Shown here: positions 1 through 5,764 of the stretch, in pieces
How positions within the stretch are numbered: the first letter of the stretch is position 1
How the letters are laid out: each line of letters starts with the position of its first letter
Assembly: GCA_021789565.1 (NCBI GenBank)
Contig: JAJYJL010000185.1
Span: 1 to 9,842, forward strand
Length of the DNA: 9,842 nucleotides
Direction of reading: 5' to 3'
From: Acidobacteriota bacterium
GTDB taxonomy: Bacteria; Acidobacteriota; Terriglobia; UBA7540
Made by a program: the position numbers and the translations under genes
The notes under the pieces: generated by a model
Database searches by the model: none
What the model saw: the letters and a program-made list of their open reading frames with translations, nothing else
Told to the model about the DNA's origin: nothing

Positions 1-3
1 GGG

Positions 4-113
4 CGGCAATTTCGCGGGCTTCAGCCCCTGCCATAACGACGGCACCCCACAACCCCAGGCCCTCTCCAAGGGGAGAGGGTGGCCGCGCGAGCGGCCCGGT
101 GAGGGGTGTTTTG
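4..113. repeat. 110-bp dispersed repeat, copy 1
   Basis: This block matches positions 288-397 without gaps at a constant offset of 284 bp; I count 6 mismatches in 110. It contains a CCCTCTCC/GGGGAGAGGG inverted pair and a GGCCGC/GCGGCC inverted pair, so a single strand could fold into two adjacent hairpins. Motifs of this kind are scattered in intergenic DNA of many soil bacteria. I see no coding potential. Confidence 0.85.
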
Positions 114-190
114 CAGCGCCACCCGCGCCTTTCGCATCGGGCATTGGAGGAATTGCCTTGAACAGAAGGGGCACGAGTTTGTGAAGAGGC

Positions 191-258
191 ACGAGTTTAT
201 TCGTTGTGGAGGCTTTTGTGAAAGACGAGTTTATTCGTCGTGGAGGCTTTTGCGAAAG
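191..258. repeat. 34-bp tandem direct repeat, two units
   Basis: Unit 1 (191-224) and unit 2 (225-258) are directly adjacent and differ at only two bases, both T/C. Each begins ACGAGTTTATTCGT and ends CGAAAG or TGAAAG. A partial, degenerate start of the unit (GGCACGAGTTT) also occurs at about 170-180. The pair lies between the two copies of the 110-bp repeat. Confidence 0.85.
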
Positions 259-278
259 GGCACGACTTCAGTCGTGCC
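259..278. repeat. Palindrome GGCACGACTTCAGTCGTGCC
   Basis: A 9-bp perfect stem (GGCACGACT with AGTCGTGCC) surrounds a 2-base centre. A related hairpin with a shortened stem is at 2971-2990, so this is a dispersed repeat. It immediately follows the 34-bp tandem repeat. No T-run follows on either strand, so it is not a convincing terminator. Confidence 0.75.
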
Positions 279-287
279 GTAAAAGGA

Positions 288-397
288 CGGCAATTTCGCG
301 GGCTTCAGCCCCTGCCATAACGACCGCAGCCCACCACCCCAGGCCCTCTCCAAGGGGAGAAGGTGGCCGCGCAAGCGGCCGGGTGAGGGGTGTTTTG
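288..397. repeat. 110-bp dispersed repeat, copy 2
   Basis: Second copy of the repeat at 4-113, with six substitutions and no indels. The two copies flank the 34-bp tandem repeat and the GGCACGACT palindrome, so the whole 4-397 block may have arisen by local duplication or by insertion of the same element twice. Confidence 0.85.
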
Positions 398-415
398 TAC
401 AAATTCCGCCGCCTT

Positions 416-436
416 TTCATCCTTCATACTTCACAC
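416..436. repeat. Heptamer microsatellite, three units
   Basis: Three contiguous 7-bp units, TTCATCC, TTCATAC and TTCACAC, are followed by pyrimidine-rich sequence. The same heptamer family forms a longer array at 9635-9683, where it is also followed by a pyrimidine-rich tract. Confidence 0.75.
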
Positions 437-572
437 TTCTCTTTTCCCTTCTTTCCACGCCTTTGTTATCACGGCTCAACGTCGCTGCTGCATTCTGGCG
501 GTTTTAGTTCGGAATTGATTGGCGGGCCGGCGATATCATCGGCGGGCGCAATGGGACGGTTCCGAAGGCCCG

Positions 573-608
573 CCTACATTCCAAGAAGGCGGAACGTATG
601 CGCGACCC
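573..608. repeat. REP-like palindromic repeat, copy 1
   Basis: The sequence reads CCTACATTCC, a short spacer, then GGAACGTATGCGCGACCC. It shares the TTCC-spacer-GGAACGTATGCG core with copies at 1931-1966 and 2564-2601. This copy has lost most of its left arm. It lies just beyond the stop codon of the minus-strand acyltransferase, where bacterial REP elements are often found. Confidence 0.7.
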
Positions 609-621
609 GGCGGTGGGGTCT

Positions 622-1671
622 TCAGTGGTTTAGGGCAAACTGAGGATGAAGGACCGGGGCTGCCGCTGACCTCGACGGAAACAGCTTTTCTCGGAAATGC
701 AGCGCGGGCATCTCGATCATCTTGGAAAGTAGGATTCCGCACGGGATTGAGACGAGCACCCCCAGAACCAGAAAGCGAAGGTCGAAACGGCCCCTGAACA
801 GCAACGGCCACGCTACTCCATGCCACAAATAGATGGAATATGAATATCTGCCAATGTACGATGTCCCGCGCGCCAGCAGGCCTCTTGATGGCAGCCTTTC
901 AACCATCGATAGCAGGACGCAGCCGTAGCCGATATACAACATCGTGGGTCCCCAGACATTCATAAAAGGGTTGTAGGCCCGCATCATTGTTGCCGGAATT
1001 AGGAATAATATCCCCAGCACCCATAGGGGCCTTCGCGTCAGGGAGGCGAAAGTCTCCTTGTGGAAATGCTTAATGTAGCCCAGGAATACACCCGCAAACA
1101 GAGAGTCGATCCTGAGATGCGTCTCGGTATGGATCGCGACCCAGTTCATTCCGTCCGATTGCGCGATAATCCTGAGCCCAAGACAAACGAAGCCGACACC
1201 GACGAATATGCGTGGAAGGCTGGCGAAAGGATCTGCACGGTTTGGTGAAAATTTAATTAAGGCAATAAGCAGGAGTGGCAGAAGCAAATAGAAGTGTTCC
1301 TCCACCGCCAGCGACCACGTATGGTCCCAAATGTGCGGCCCGTAATTCTGAACAAAAAGGCACTCTTCTACAATCCCCGCGTGTTCGTGCCCCGATGCTG
1401 CATAGAGAGAAGCCGCGGTGACTGCCATCATAACGTAGAACGACGGGTAGATCTTGAAACCGCGACGAATCCAAAACCTTGGGACGTTTAGACGCCCTGA
1501 CCGTTTGTATTCTGAGAATAACAGACCGGAGATCAAATACCCGCTGAGCACGAAGAACAGGTCCACGCCGGTCCATCCGAAGTTGAAAAGAAGAGGAATG
1601 CGGCTGAAGTGGTACCCTACAACCAGCAAGATCGCGATTCCCCGCAGAATGTCGAGAGATTGGTTTCTCAT
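622..1671 (-). CDS. Acyltransferase family 3 (OafA/YrhL-type) integral membrane protein
   Basis: The 349-residue product is an inner-membrane acyltransferase of the kind that adds O-acyl groups (often acetyl) to cell-surface sugars; the actual substrate cannot be read from sequence. Seen directly: an N-terminal LDILRG with R10 and H21 in the R-x10-H spacing typical of the family catalytic site, WTGVDLFFVLSGYLISG at 33-49, FWIRRGFKIYP at 66-76, WSLAVEEHFY at 119-128, many hydrophobic segments, and SIYLWHG near the C-terminus. The length is normal for the family. The ATG at 1671 is chosen because the family N-terminus begins there, although the Shine-Dalgarno is weak. The gene stands alone with its own candidate promoter (1773-1801) and repeats on both sides. 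Its base composition looks less GC-rich than the genes further right, which could mean transfer; I did not compute this. The family call is firm, the substrate unknown. Confidence 0.93.
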   Translation of the reverse strand: MRNQSLDILRGIAILLVVGYHFSRIPLLFNFGWTGVDLFFVLSGYLISGLLFSEYKRSGRLNVPRFWIRRGFKIYPSFYVMMAVTAASLYAASGHEHAGIVEECLFVQNYGPHIWDHTWSLAVEEHFYLLLPLLLIALIKFSPNRADPFASLPRIFVGVGFVCLGLRIIAQSDGMNWVAIHTETHLRIDSLFAGVFLGYIKHFHKETFASLTRRPLWVLGILFLIPATMMRAYNPFMNVWGPTMLYIGYGCVLLSMVERLPSRGLLARGTSYIGRYSYSIYLWHGVAWPLLFRGRFDLRFLVLGVLVSIPCGILLSKMIEMPALHFREKLFPSRSAAAPVLHPQFALNH

Positions 1672-1772
1672 TACTGTTCACTGCGATTCCGAGCCGCGGT
1701 CCGCAGCGAATACTCCTGGAGACTTAACACGCTGGCGGGTGGCTGTGGAATCCCCGAAAGTGAGCCTCCCGA

Positions 1773-1801
1773 ATTAGACAATTCCATTGCCAACTCGTCA
1801 A
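1773..1801 (-). promoter_or_regulatory. Sigma70-like promoter of the acyltransferase gene
   Basis: On the minus strand, TTGACG (1801-1796) is followed after exactly 17 bases by TCTAAT (1778-1773). Each hexamer matches the -35 or -10 consensus at 5 of 6 positions. Transcription would start near 1766, giving a leader of about 95 bases before the ATG at 1671. This is inferred from sequence only. Confidence 0.5.
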
Positions 1802-1822
1802 TAGCACTTTAGTTCCCCTCAG

Positions 1823-1854
1823 CGCCGGGCGTCCCGCCTTGCGGGATCGCGGCG
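1823..1854. repeat. GC-rich nested hairpin
   Basis: The inner stem TCCCGC (1832-1837) pairs with GCGGGA (1841-1846) around a 3-base loop. The outer arms CGCCG (1823-1827) and CGGCG (1850-1854) also pair. It could be a dispersed intergenic palindrome. No T-tract follows, so I do not call it a terminator. Confidence 0.5.
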
Positions 1855-1930
1855 TTGGCGATGTGTGCGACTCCAGGCTGTAATGAAATCTCTCCCGGGA
1901 TACTGCGACATCCTGCATCACCAAAACGCC

Positions 1931-1966
1931 GCATACATTCCAAGAGGCGGAACGTATGCGCGACCC
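1931..1966. repeat. REP-like palindromic repeat, copy 2 (best preserved)
   Basis: The left arm GCATACATTCC (1931-1941) and right arm GGAACGTATGC (1949-1959) form an 11-bp inverted repeat with one mismatch around the 7-base spacer AAGAGGC. The GCGACCC tail is shared with copy 1. This is the classic form of a REP/BIME unit. Confidence 0.8.
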
Positions 1967-2020
1967 GCCGCGGCAGAGAATCGATACCGTGGCTACCGAC
2001 TTGCCTTCCCGGCAGTCATC

Positions 2021-2365
2021 TTACTCTTGCCTGACGATATCGACCGAGATCTCCACCGCCGGAATCGTTCCTCTGTTCTCGAGCCAGTGTGTGGTGTTCC
2101 TATCCTCGGGCCAGCCCACTCCCGGCCCGTAGTCCGTAGCAACTCCATTTCGATGGTCAGTGATGGTTCCTTGCAGTATGTAGACGATGCCTGGCCTGTC
2201 TTTGTGGTCGTGAACCGGGCCGAAGACGCCTCCCGGCTCAATGGTCACCATACGCATTCGAAGTTGGCGCCCTGCCAGGCCCTCGATCTCAGGGCCCAGG
2301 TCAACCGTTGCAAGGTGCATCACTGTAACACCTTTCGTCTCAGGCGCCGCCTGCCCGTTGCTCAT
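2021..2365 (-). CDS. Small single-domain cupin protein
   Basis: The 114-residue product is a single double-stranded beta-helix (cupin) protein with no signal peptide, so probably cytosolic. The metal site is readable: HDH (H52, H54) in the first cupin motif, a glycine at 66 closing that motif, and TTHWLENRG with H93 in the second. The usual acidic ligand of motif 1 is not in its standard place; D56 follows two residues after H54 and is followed by RPG, a pattern I associate with a known family of small cupins that share the THW..NRG end. No enzymatic reaction can be assigned. The ATG at 2365 is preceded by GGGAGGAG at good spacing, which fixes the start. The gene stands alone; it is not closely similar to the tandem cupins at 4937-5719. 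Confidence 0.85.
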   Translation of the reverse strand: MSNGQAAPETKGVTVMHLATVDLGPEIEGLAGRQLRMRMVTIEPGGVFGPVHDHKDRPGIVYILQGTITDHRNGVATDYGPGVGWPEDRNTTHWLENRGTIPAVEISVDIVRQE

Positions 2366-2504
2366 CGTGCTCTCCTCCCTGTATGTCCAGGTCCTAACGC
2401 ATCATCGCACGAGTTACGGCTGGTGGCGCGTCCTTTGCGATGGATGCAGCTCTTCTTTCGCGACATGAGCGGATGTCGTAACACCACTGATGTAGAATGG
2501 CGCC

Positions 2505-2636
2505 ATGCCCCGGCGGAAACATTATTACGGCGAGAACCATCTTCACTTTCCGGCCCGGCACCGGCGCATAGATTCCAAACTGCGGAACGTATGCGCCACC
2601 CGCGAATCAATCATCGCAATGGGTCGGGCGGAATGA
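2505..2636 (+). pseudogene. N-terminal remnant of a REP-associated tyrosine transposase (Y1/RAYT)
   Basis: The frame starting at the ATG at 2505 encodes MPRRKHYYGENHLHF, which matches from memory the beginning of IS200-like REP-associated transposases (RAYTs), where a Thr/Ser-rich stretch and then YRRAR...FDS normally follow. Here the similarity stops after about 15 residues and the frame runs into the REP-like palindrome, ending after 43 codons. An intact RAYT is normally well over 150 residues with an HxH motif and a catalytic tyrosine, and neither follows. I read this as a deletion remnant that left the start of the gene joined to its own target repeat. The assignment rests on 15 residues, so it is moderate. 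Confidence 0.5.
2564..2601. repeat. REP-like palindromic repeat, copy 3
   Basis: The left arm GCGCATAGATTCC (2564-2576) and right arm GGAACGTATGCGC (2584-2596) form a 13-bp inverted repeat with two mismatches around a 7-base spacer, followed by CACCC. It shares its right arm with copies 1 and 2 and sits inside the transposase remnant. Confidence 0.75.
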
Positions 2637-2668
2637 AGAAAAGCAAGAGCCTCCCGCGAAGACACAGC

Positions 2669-2806
2669 CTAACAGGTTGTTGAAAAAGTCCCTGCGCTCC
2701 GTCATCCTGAGCGAAGCGAAGGATCTGCTTTATTCGTTTTCAGTAAGATACAGCAGATGCTTCGCTTCGCTCAGCATGACGGTTGTTTTTTTCAACAACC
2801 TGTTAG
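2669..2806. mobile_element. 138-bp MITE-like palindromic element
   Basis: The ends are perfect 19-bp terminal inverted repeats: CTAACAGGTTGTTGAAAAA at 2669-2687 and its reverse complement at 2788-2806. Inside, 29-base arms (2701-2729 and 2752-2780) containing TGAGCGAAGCGAAG are inverted repeats with two mismatches, around a 22-base AT-richer centre. The whole element could fold into one long hairpin. It has no coding capacity, so any movement would need a transposase supplied elsewhere. I could not identify a clear target-site duplication. Confidence 0.8.
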
Positions 2807-2970
2807 AGTGTGGGAGCAAACTACGGAAAACGCGATTTCCACAACGTTTGCCGAGAATGCTTTTGTTCGTGCGTAAGCAATTACCTCTCGGACATAAAAC
2901 GGCACCCTGTGGAAGTCGAAGTTCTCCACAGACTCTGAAGCCCTAATAGAAGTGCGGACGGCGTTCCGAC

Positions 2971-2990
2971 GGCACGATTAAAGTCGTGCC
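2971..2990. repeat. Hairpin GGCACGA/TCGTGCC
   Basis: A 7-bp stem with a 6-base loop, related to the palindrome at 259-278. It lies about 40 bases beyond the stop of the minus-strand TPR gene and might help end that transcript, but no U-run follows it on that strand. Confidence 0.5.
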
Positions 2991-3027
2991 CTTTCTCCTG
3001 GACCTGTCGCGCCATGGATAACCCGGC

Positions 3028-4206
3028 CTACCGGGCAACGCTCCTGATTTTGGCCAGCAGTTCGCGGGCCTGGCCCTGCATGGAATTCTGGATTTTGATA
3101 GCTTGCTCCAGCGCAGCCATGGCCGAGCGATGTTGCGGTGGATAGTCAGCCTCATAGGAATAGCCGAGGAAATAGTAGGCTTCGCCCTGGAACTCAGGAA
3201 TGGCGCTCAGGAGTTCTGCGGCCTGCTTCAACTCCCGGATAGCGCCGGCGGTGTGATGGGCCGCGCCGGTTTTCTGAAGGTCCAGAAAGCCGATCGTCAG
3301 GTGGGCCATGCCCTCCTGGGTGTCTTGCTGGCTCTTGAACGCTTCGTCTGATAATCCCTCAGGTTTCTTCATTTGAGGGACCAGGGTGAGGGCCTTCGTG
3401 GCGTATTCGGCGGCTTTAGCCTGGTTGACGCGGCGCCGCAGGGCGTAGTCGTAGGCCACAAGGTTCAGGGCCTGGACGTTGTCGGGCTCCGCGGCGATGG
3501 CCTTCTCCGCATAATCATCAGCTTTTTCTGGCTGGTTGGACTGTGTGTACGCCACCGCGTAACGGTAATTCAGCTCGCCGGCCTGCTTCTGGGCGACCTC
3601 GGGATAGGCCTGGGTAAACTGGTCCAGCATCTTGATCTGCTGGCTGGGGTCCGTGACGCGGGACAGCAGCCCGAAGAAGGCATAGACCATGTAGTCAGTA
3701 TCATTTTTGGCCCGTTCCGTGGCGCTCTTTTGTGCGGCCGCATACTGTGCGTCACTTTCGCTGGCATTTCTCGGGACCACGGTTTCAGCCTTGATTTGCG
3801 CAGGCGCCTTCATGATGAGCGCGAGAGCGTCTTCGCTGTTCTTGCCGCTTGCCAGGTAGGCCTGAAGGAGATCTTCGAGGAAAGGAACATCCAGGTAGCC
3901 TGCGGCCACGGCCTTCTGTCCGGCGGCGATGGCCTGATCGTATTGCTTGAGCTTGACGTAGCTCTTTGTCAGAAGCTGTTCCGCGCAATGCAGATAGCTG
4001 GAATCTTGATGCTGCTGAGTAAACTTTTCAAGGGCGGCAACCTTGGCGTTGGGATCGTCTGTCCCGTTGACGGCCAGCATCATCTGGTCTTCAGGAGAGC
4101 CGACAATGATGGAATAATTTGAGCAACTGTGGCCTTGCTGTGCGGCCAGCGGCACGGACCACACCATGAGGCCCGCAAGCAGGACCGCTTGAACCAGGCT
4201 TCGCAT
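3028..4206 (-). CDS. Exported TPR-repeat protein
   Basis: The 392-residue product begins with a clear Sec signal peptide (MRSLVQAVLLAGLMVWSVPLAAQ), so the protein is probably periplasmic. The mature part is almost all helical. Recognisable tetratricopeptide units include 70-103 (CAEQLLTKSYVKLKQYDQAI), 211-277 (YRYAVAYTQSNQPEKADDYA then NLVAYDYALRRRVNQAKAAE) and 341-385 (YYFLGYSYEADYPPQHRSAM). TPRs bind partner proteins, so this is probably a scaffold, not an enzyme. The ATG at 4206 is chosen because GGGAGG lies just upstream and the signal peptide starts there; the frame stays open much further upstream but that part is the shadow of other genes. It lies 14 bp after the methyltransferase gene on the same strand, so the two are probably co-transcribed. 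The partner is unknown. Confidence 0.88.
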   Translation of the reverse strand: MRSLVQAVLLAGLMVWSVPLAAQQGHSCSNYSIIVGSPEDQMMLAVNGTDDPNAKVAALEKFTQQHQDSSYLHCAEQLLTKSYVKLKQYDQAIAAGQKAVAAGYLDVPFLEDLLQAYLASGKNSEDALALIMKAPAQIKAETVVPRNASESDAQYAAAQKSATERAKNDTDYMVYAFFGLLSRVTDPSQQIKMLDQFTQAYPEVAQKQAGELNYRYAVAYTQSNQPEKADDYAEKAIAAEPDNVQALNLVAYDYALRRRVNQAKAAEYATKALTLVPQMKKPEGLSDEAFKSQQDTQEGMAHLTIGFLDLQKTGAAHHTAGAIRELKQAAELLSAIPEFQGEAYYFLGYSYEADYPPQHRSAMAALEQAIKIQNSMQGQARELLAKIRSVAR

Positions 4207-4220
4207 GGGAACCTCCCAGA

Positions 4221-4835
4221 TTACGATGATTTCCGTGACTTTCGCCAGAAACGGGGGAGAAACCGAGGCACTACGCGCGCGTAAATTTCGTATTCGGAAC
4301 CGTATTGTTCCCGGAGTTCCCGCTCTTCCAGCGGCGTGACTATTAAATACAACAGGAAGGTGAGGATTGCCAGCAGAAAAATTCCCGCGGCGCCGGTCAG
4401 CAGCCCGAAGGCGATAAAGCCCAGCATCATGTTGGCATACCGCGGATGCCGCACCCACGCGTAAATGCCCTTGTCCACGATTCCACGCTGGGGATGGGCC
4501 GGATTCAATTCCGGCAGGCCGGCCAGCTTCTTGAAGCTGAATTCCTGATGCACGCGCCGGCTGACCCAGAGGTTCAGCGCCAGAAACGCCGTTCCCAGTG
4601 CGTAGGTCGCGGGGTTGCGAGGCAACCGGTGGGCGAAGAGGGGCCCTTCCATCAGCGCCAGAGGAACGCCGAACAGAACCCACACCGGCAGCGCAATCCA
4701 GAAGGAACGGTAACCGATGCGGCGCCAGGTGTTGACCGCGGGATGAAGCACCAGCCAGTAGACGGGGACCGGAAAATACAGCGCCGCATACGCAACCGCC
4801 AGCCAGTCGATTGTTCTGGCGAATTCTGTGGACAT
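4221..4835 (-). CDS. Isoprenylcysteine carboxyl methyltransferase/PEMT-like membrane protein
   Basis: The 204-residue product is a multi-span membrane methyltransferase of the ICMT/PEMT superfamily, which transfers methyl from S-adenosylmethionine to lipid-like or small hydrophobic substrates. Seen directly: four or five hydrophobic segments, and the family C-terminal signature, RHPRY at 129-133, a paired EE at 170-171, then Y182, Y185 and RFLPRF at 191-196. These residues form the SAM-binding end of the family. Bacteria usually lack prenylated proteins, so the real substrate is open. I use the ATG at 4835: GGAG lies upstream, and a TAGAAT hexamer at 4867-4862 would place transcription start just ahead of it. 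A TTG at 4874 would add 13 residues, but that hexamer would then lie inside the gene. It is followed 14 bp later by the TPR gene. Confidence 0.85.
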   Translation of the reverse strand: MSTEFARTIDWLAVAYAALYFPVPVYWLVLHPAVNTWRRIGYRSFWIALPVWVLFGVPLALMEGPLFAHRLPRNPATYALGTAFLALNLWVSRRVHQEFSFKKLAGLPELNPAHPQRGIVDKGIYAWVRHPRYANMMLGFIAFGLLTGAAGIFLLAILTFLLYLIVTPLEERELREQYGSEYEIYARVVPRFLPRFWRKSRKSS

Positions 4836-4936
4836 CTTCGAAAGACTCCAGACTCCGGCATATTCTATCGCCAAACCCCGGCCCCTGCATGTAAAATGCA
4901 GTGCTGTAAACTTCAGGAATAACCGGAGGAGCCGCG
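4836..4936. promoter_or_regulatory. Divergent promoter region with small inverted repeat
   Basis: This 101-bp gap must drive both the minus-strand methyltransferase/TPR unit and the plus-strand cupin/dehydrogenase unit. A TAGAAT -10-like hexamer lies on the minus strand at 4867-4862, and TAAAAT (4892-4897) could be a -10 for the plus strand; no convincing -35 accompanies either. CTGCAT (4885-4890) and ATGCAG (4896-4901) form an inverted repeat overlapping the plus -10 candidate, as an operator would. The ribosome binding site GGAGGAG precedes the ATG at 4937. Confidence 0.4.
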
Positions 4937-5287
4937 ATGCAGTTGTTTGCCTGGGAGACGGTGCGAAAAGAGCAGATGAATCCCAACGTCTGGCGCAAGG
5001 TGGTTAACGGCGAAAAGATGACGGTGGCGCAGATCTCGATCGCCAAGGACGGCGTTGTGCCCGTCCACCACCACGAAAACGAGCAGATGTCTTACGTCGT
5101 GGAAGGCGCGCTGAAGTTTGACGTCAACGGGCAGGAGGTGATTGTCCGCAAAGGGGAAATCCTGCACATCCCCTCGAACGTTCCGCACGGAGTGGTGGCC
5201 CTTGAGGATACCCTCAACCTCGAAATCTTCGTCCCTGTCCGCCAGGATTGGATAACCGGCCAGGACAACTACCTGCGCAAAGGTTAG
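4937..5287 (+). CDS. KdgF-like small cupin, tandem copy 1
   Basis: The 116-residue product is a single-domain cytosolic cupin. The first motif is GVVPVHHHENEQ (H44, H46 and Q50 as likely metal ligands, E49 alternative) and the second is ILHIPSNVPHG (H84). A three-His plus Gln set is the arrangement I know from KdgF, which opens unsaturated uronate rings in pectin and alginate breakdown, but many HxH..EQ cupins are uncharacterised, so that function is only a hypothesis. CGGAGGAG precedes the ATG. The stop is 81 bp before a paralogue (80 of 116 residues identical, no gaps), followed by a dehydrogenase, so the three probably form one operon. The chemistry is unassigned; the fold call is firm. 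Confidence 0.9.
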   Translation: MQLFAWETVRKEQMNPNVWRKVVNGEKMTVAQISIAKDGVVPVHHHENEQMSYVVEGALKFDVNGQEVIVRKGEILHIPSNVPHGVVALEDTLNLEIFVPVRQDWITGQDNYLRKG

Positions 5288-5368
5288 CGTTGCGCGTCAG
5301 AGATTCTCTGGCATGCGGCGCTGACTTTCAGGGCTGCATTTTCTGCAGGAACAAGCGGAGGGATTGCT

Positions 5369-5719
5369 ATGAAATTGTTTTCCTGGGATTCAGTACGTAA
5401 AGAGCAGTTGAATCCCAAGATCTGGCGCAAAATGGTCACGGGTGACCAGATTATGGTGGCGCAGGTATTTATCGATAAGGATGGAATTGTCCCTTTGCAC
5501 CAGCACGAAAATGAGCAGATGACTTACATCATGGAGGGAGCTCTGAAGTTTGATGTCGGCGGACAGGAGGTCACGGTTCGAAAAGGGGAGATTCTGCACA
5601 TCCCATCGAACGTTCCTCACAGTGCGGTGGCGCTTGAAGACACGATGGACGTCGACATTTTTACTCCACCTCGCGCGGATTGGCTGGCCGGCCAGGACGA
5701 TTACCTGCGCAAAGGTTAG
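5369..5719 (+). CDS. KdgF-like small cupin, tandem copy 2
   Basis: The 116-residue product aligns gap-free with copy 1 at 69% identity by hand count. The metal ligands are kept: VPLHQHENEQ gives H44, H46 and Q50, and HIPSNVPH gives H84. Conserved blocks (NPxxWRK, EGALKFDV, VRKGEILHIPSNVPH, VALEDT, YLRKG) cluster around the barrel, while surface positions vary, so both copies appear to be under selection. The second metal-motif residue changes from His to Gln between copies. The ATG follows GCGGAGGG at good spacing. The dehydrogenase starts 45 bp downstream. The pair probably arose by tandem duplication and then diverged in substrate or regulation; they may also form mixed dimers. Confidence 0.9.
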   Translation: MKLFSWDSVRKEQLNPKIWRKMVTGDQIMVAQVFIDKDGIVPLHQHENEQMTYIMEGALKFDVGGQEVTVRKGEILHIPSNVPHSAVALEDTMDVDIFTPPRADWLAGQDDYLRKG

Positions 5720-5764
5720 CCGGGCAGGGCGGCCGGCGGTTCCAACAGACAGGGAGACGAGAGA

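Larger units (their letters stand above)
1..621. other. Gene-free repeat-rich intergenic region
   Basis: I see no credible gene here. Open frames in this stretch are unbroken only because they run through repeats, and they resemble no protein family. The stretch holds two copies of a 110-bp repeat, a 34-bp tandem duplication, a GGCACGACT/AGTCGTGCC palindrome, a three-unit heptamer array and one copy of a REP-like palindrome, each listed separately. It ends at the stop codon of the minus-strand acyltransferase. Confidence 0.75.
1672..2020. other. Intergenic region with promoter, hairpin and REP-like repeat
   Basis: No gene is supported between the acyltransferase start and the cupin stop. The stretch contains the candidate acyltransferase promoter, a GC-rich nested hairpin at 1823-1854 and the best-preserved copy of the REP-like palindrome at 1931-1966. 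Confidence 0.7.
2366..3027. other. Intergenic region with transposase remnant, REP-like copy and MITE
   Basis: No intact gene is visible over about 660 bp. It holds the Shine-Dalgarno of the cupin gene, a short remnant of a REP-associated transposase, the third REP-like palindrome, a 138-bp MITE-like element and, close to the TPR gene end, a 7-bp-stem hairpin. From 2807 to about 2970 I see nothing recognisable. Confidence 0.7.

Noticed and set aside
191..258. Possible CRISPR array
   Set aside because: The two 34-bp units are directly adjacent with no spacer between them and no cas genes are present, so this is a simple tandem duplication.
1865..2683. A 272-codon plus-strand frame
   Set aside because: It is antisense to the clear cupin gene and then passes through repeats; the protein is low in hydrophobic pattern and unlike any family.
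2677..2946. An 89-codon plus-strand frame
   Set aside because: It begins inside the MITE and is translated repeat sequence; the rest has no family resemblance or ribosome binding site.
3373..4122. A 249-codon plus-strand frame
   Set aside because: It lies entirely antisense to the TPR gene, resembles no family and has no convincing ribosome binding site; long antisense frames are common in GC-rich DNA.
3028..5046. A single 672-codon open frame extending upstream of the TPR gene
   Set aside because: The upstream part runs through the methyltransferase gene in another frame and antisense to the first cupin. It has no domain similarity, and a good ribosome binding site plus signal peptide mark the start at 4206.
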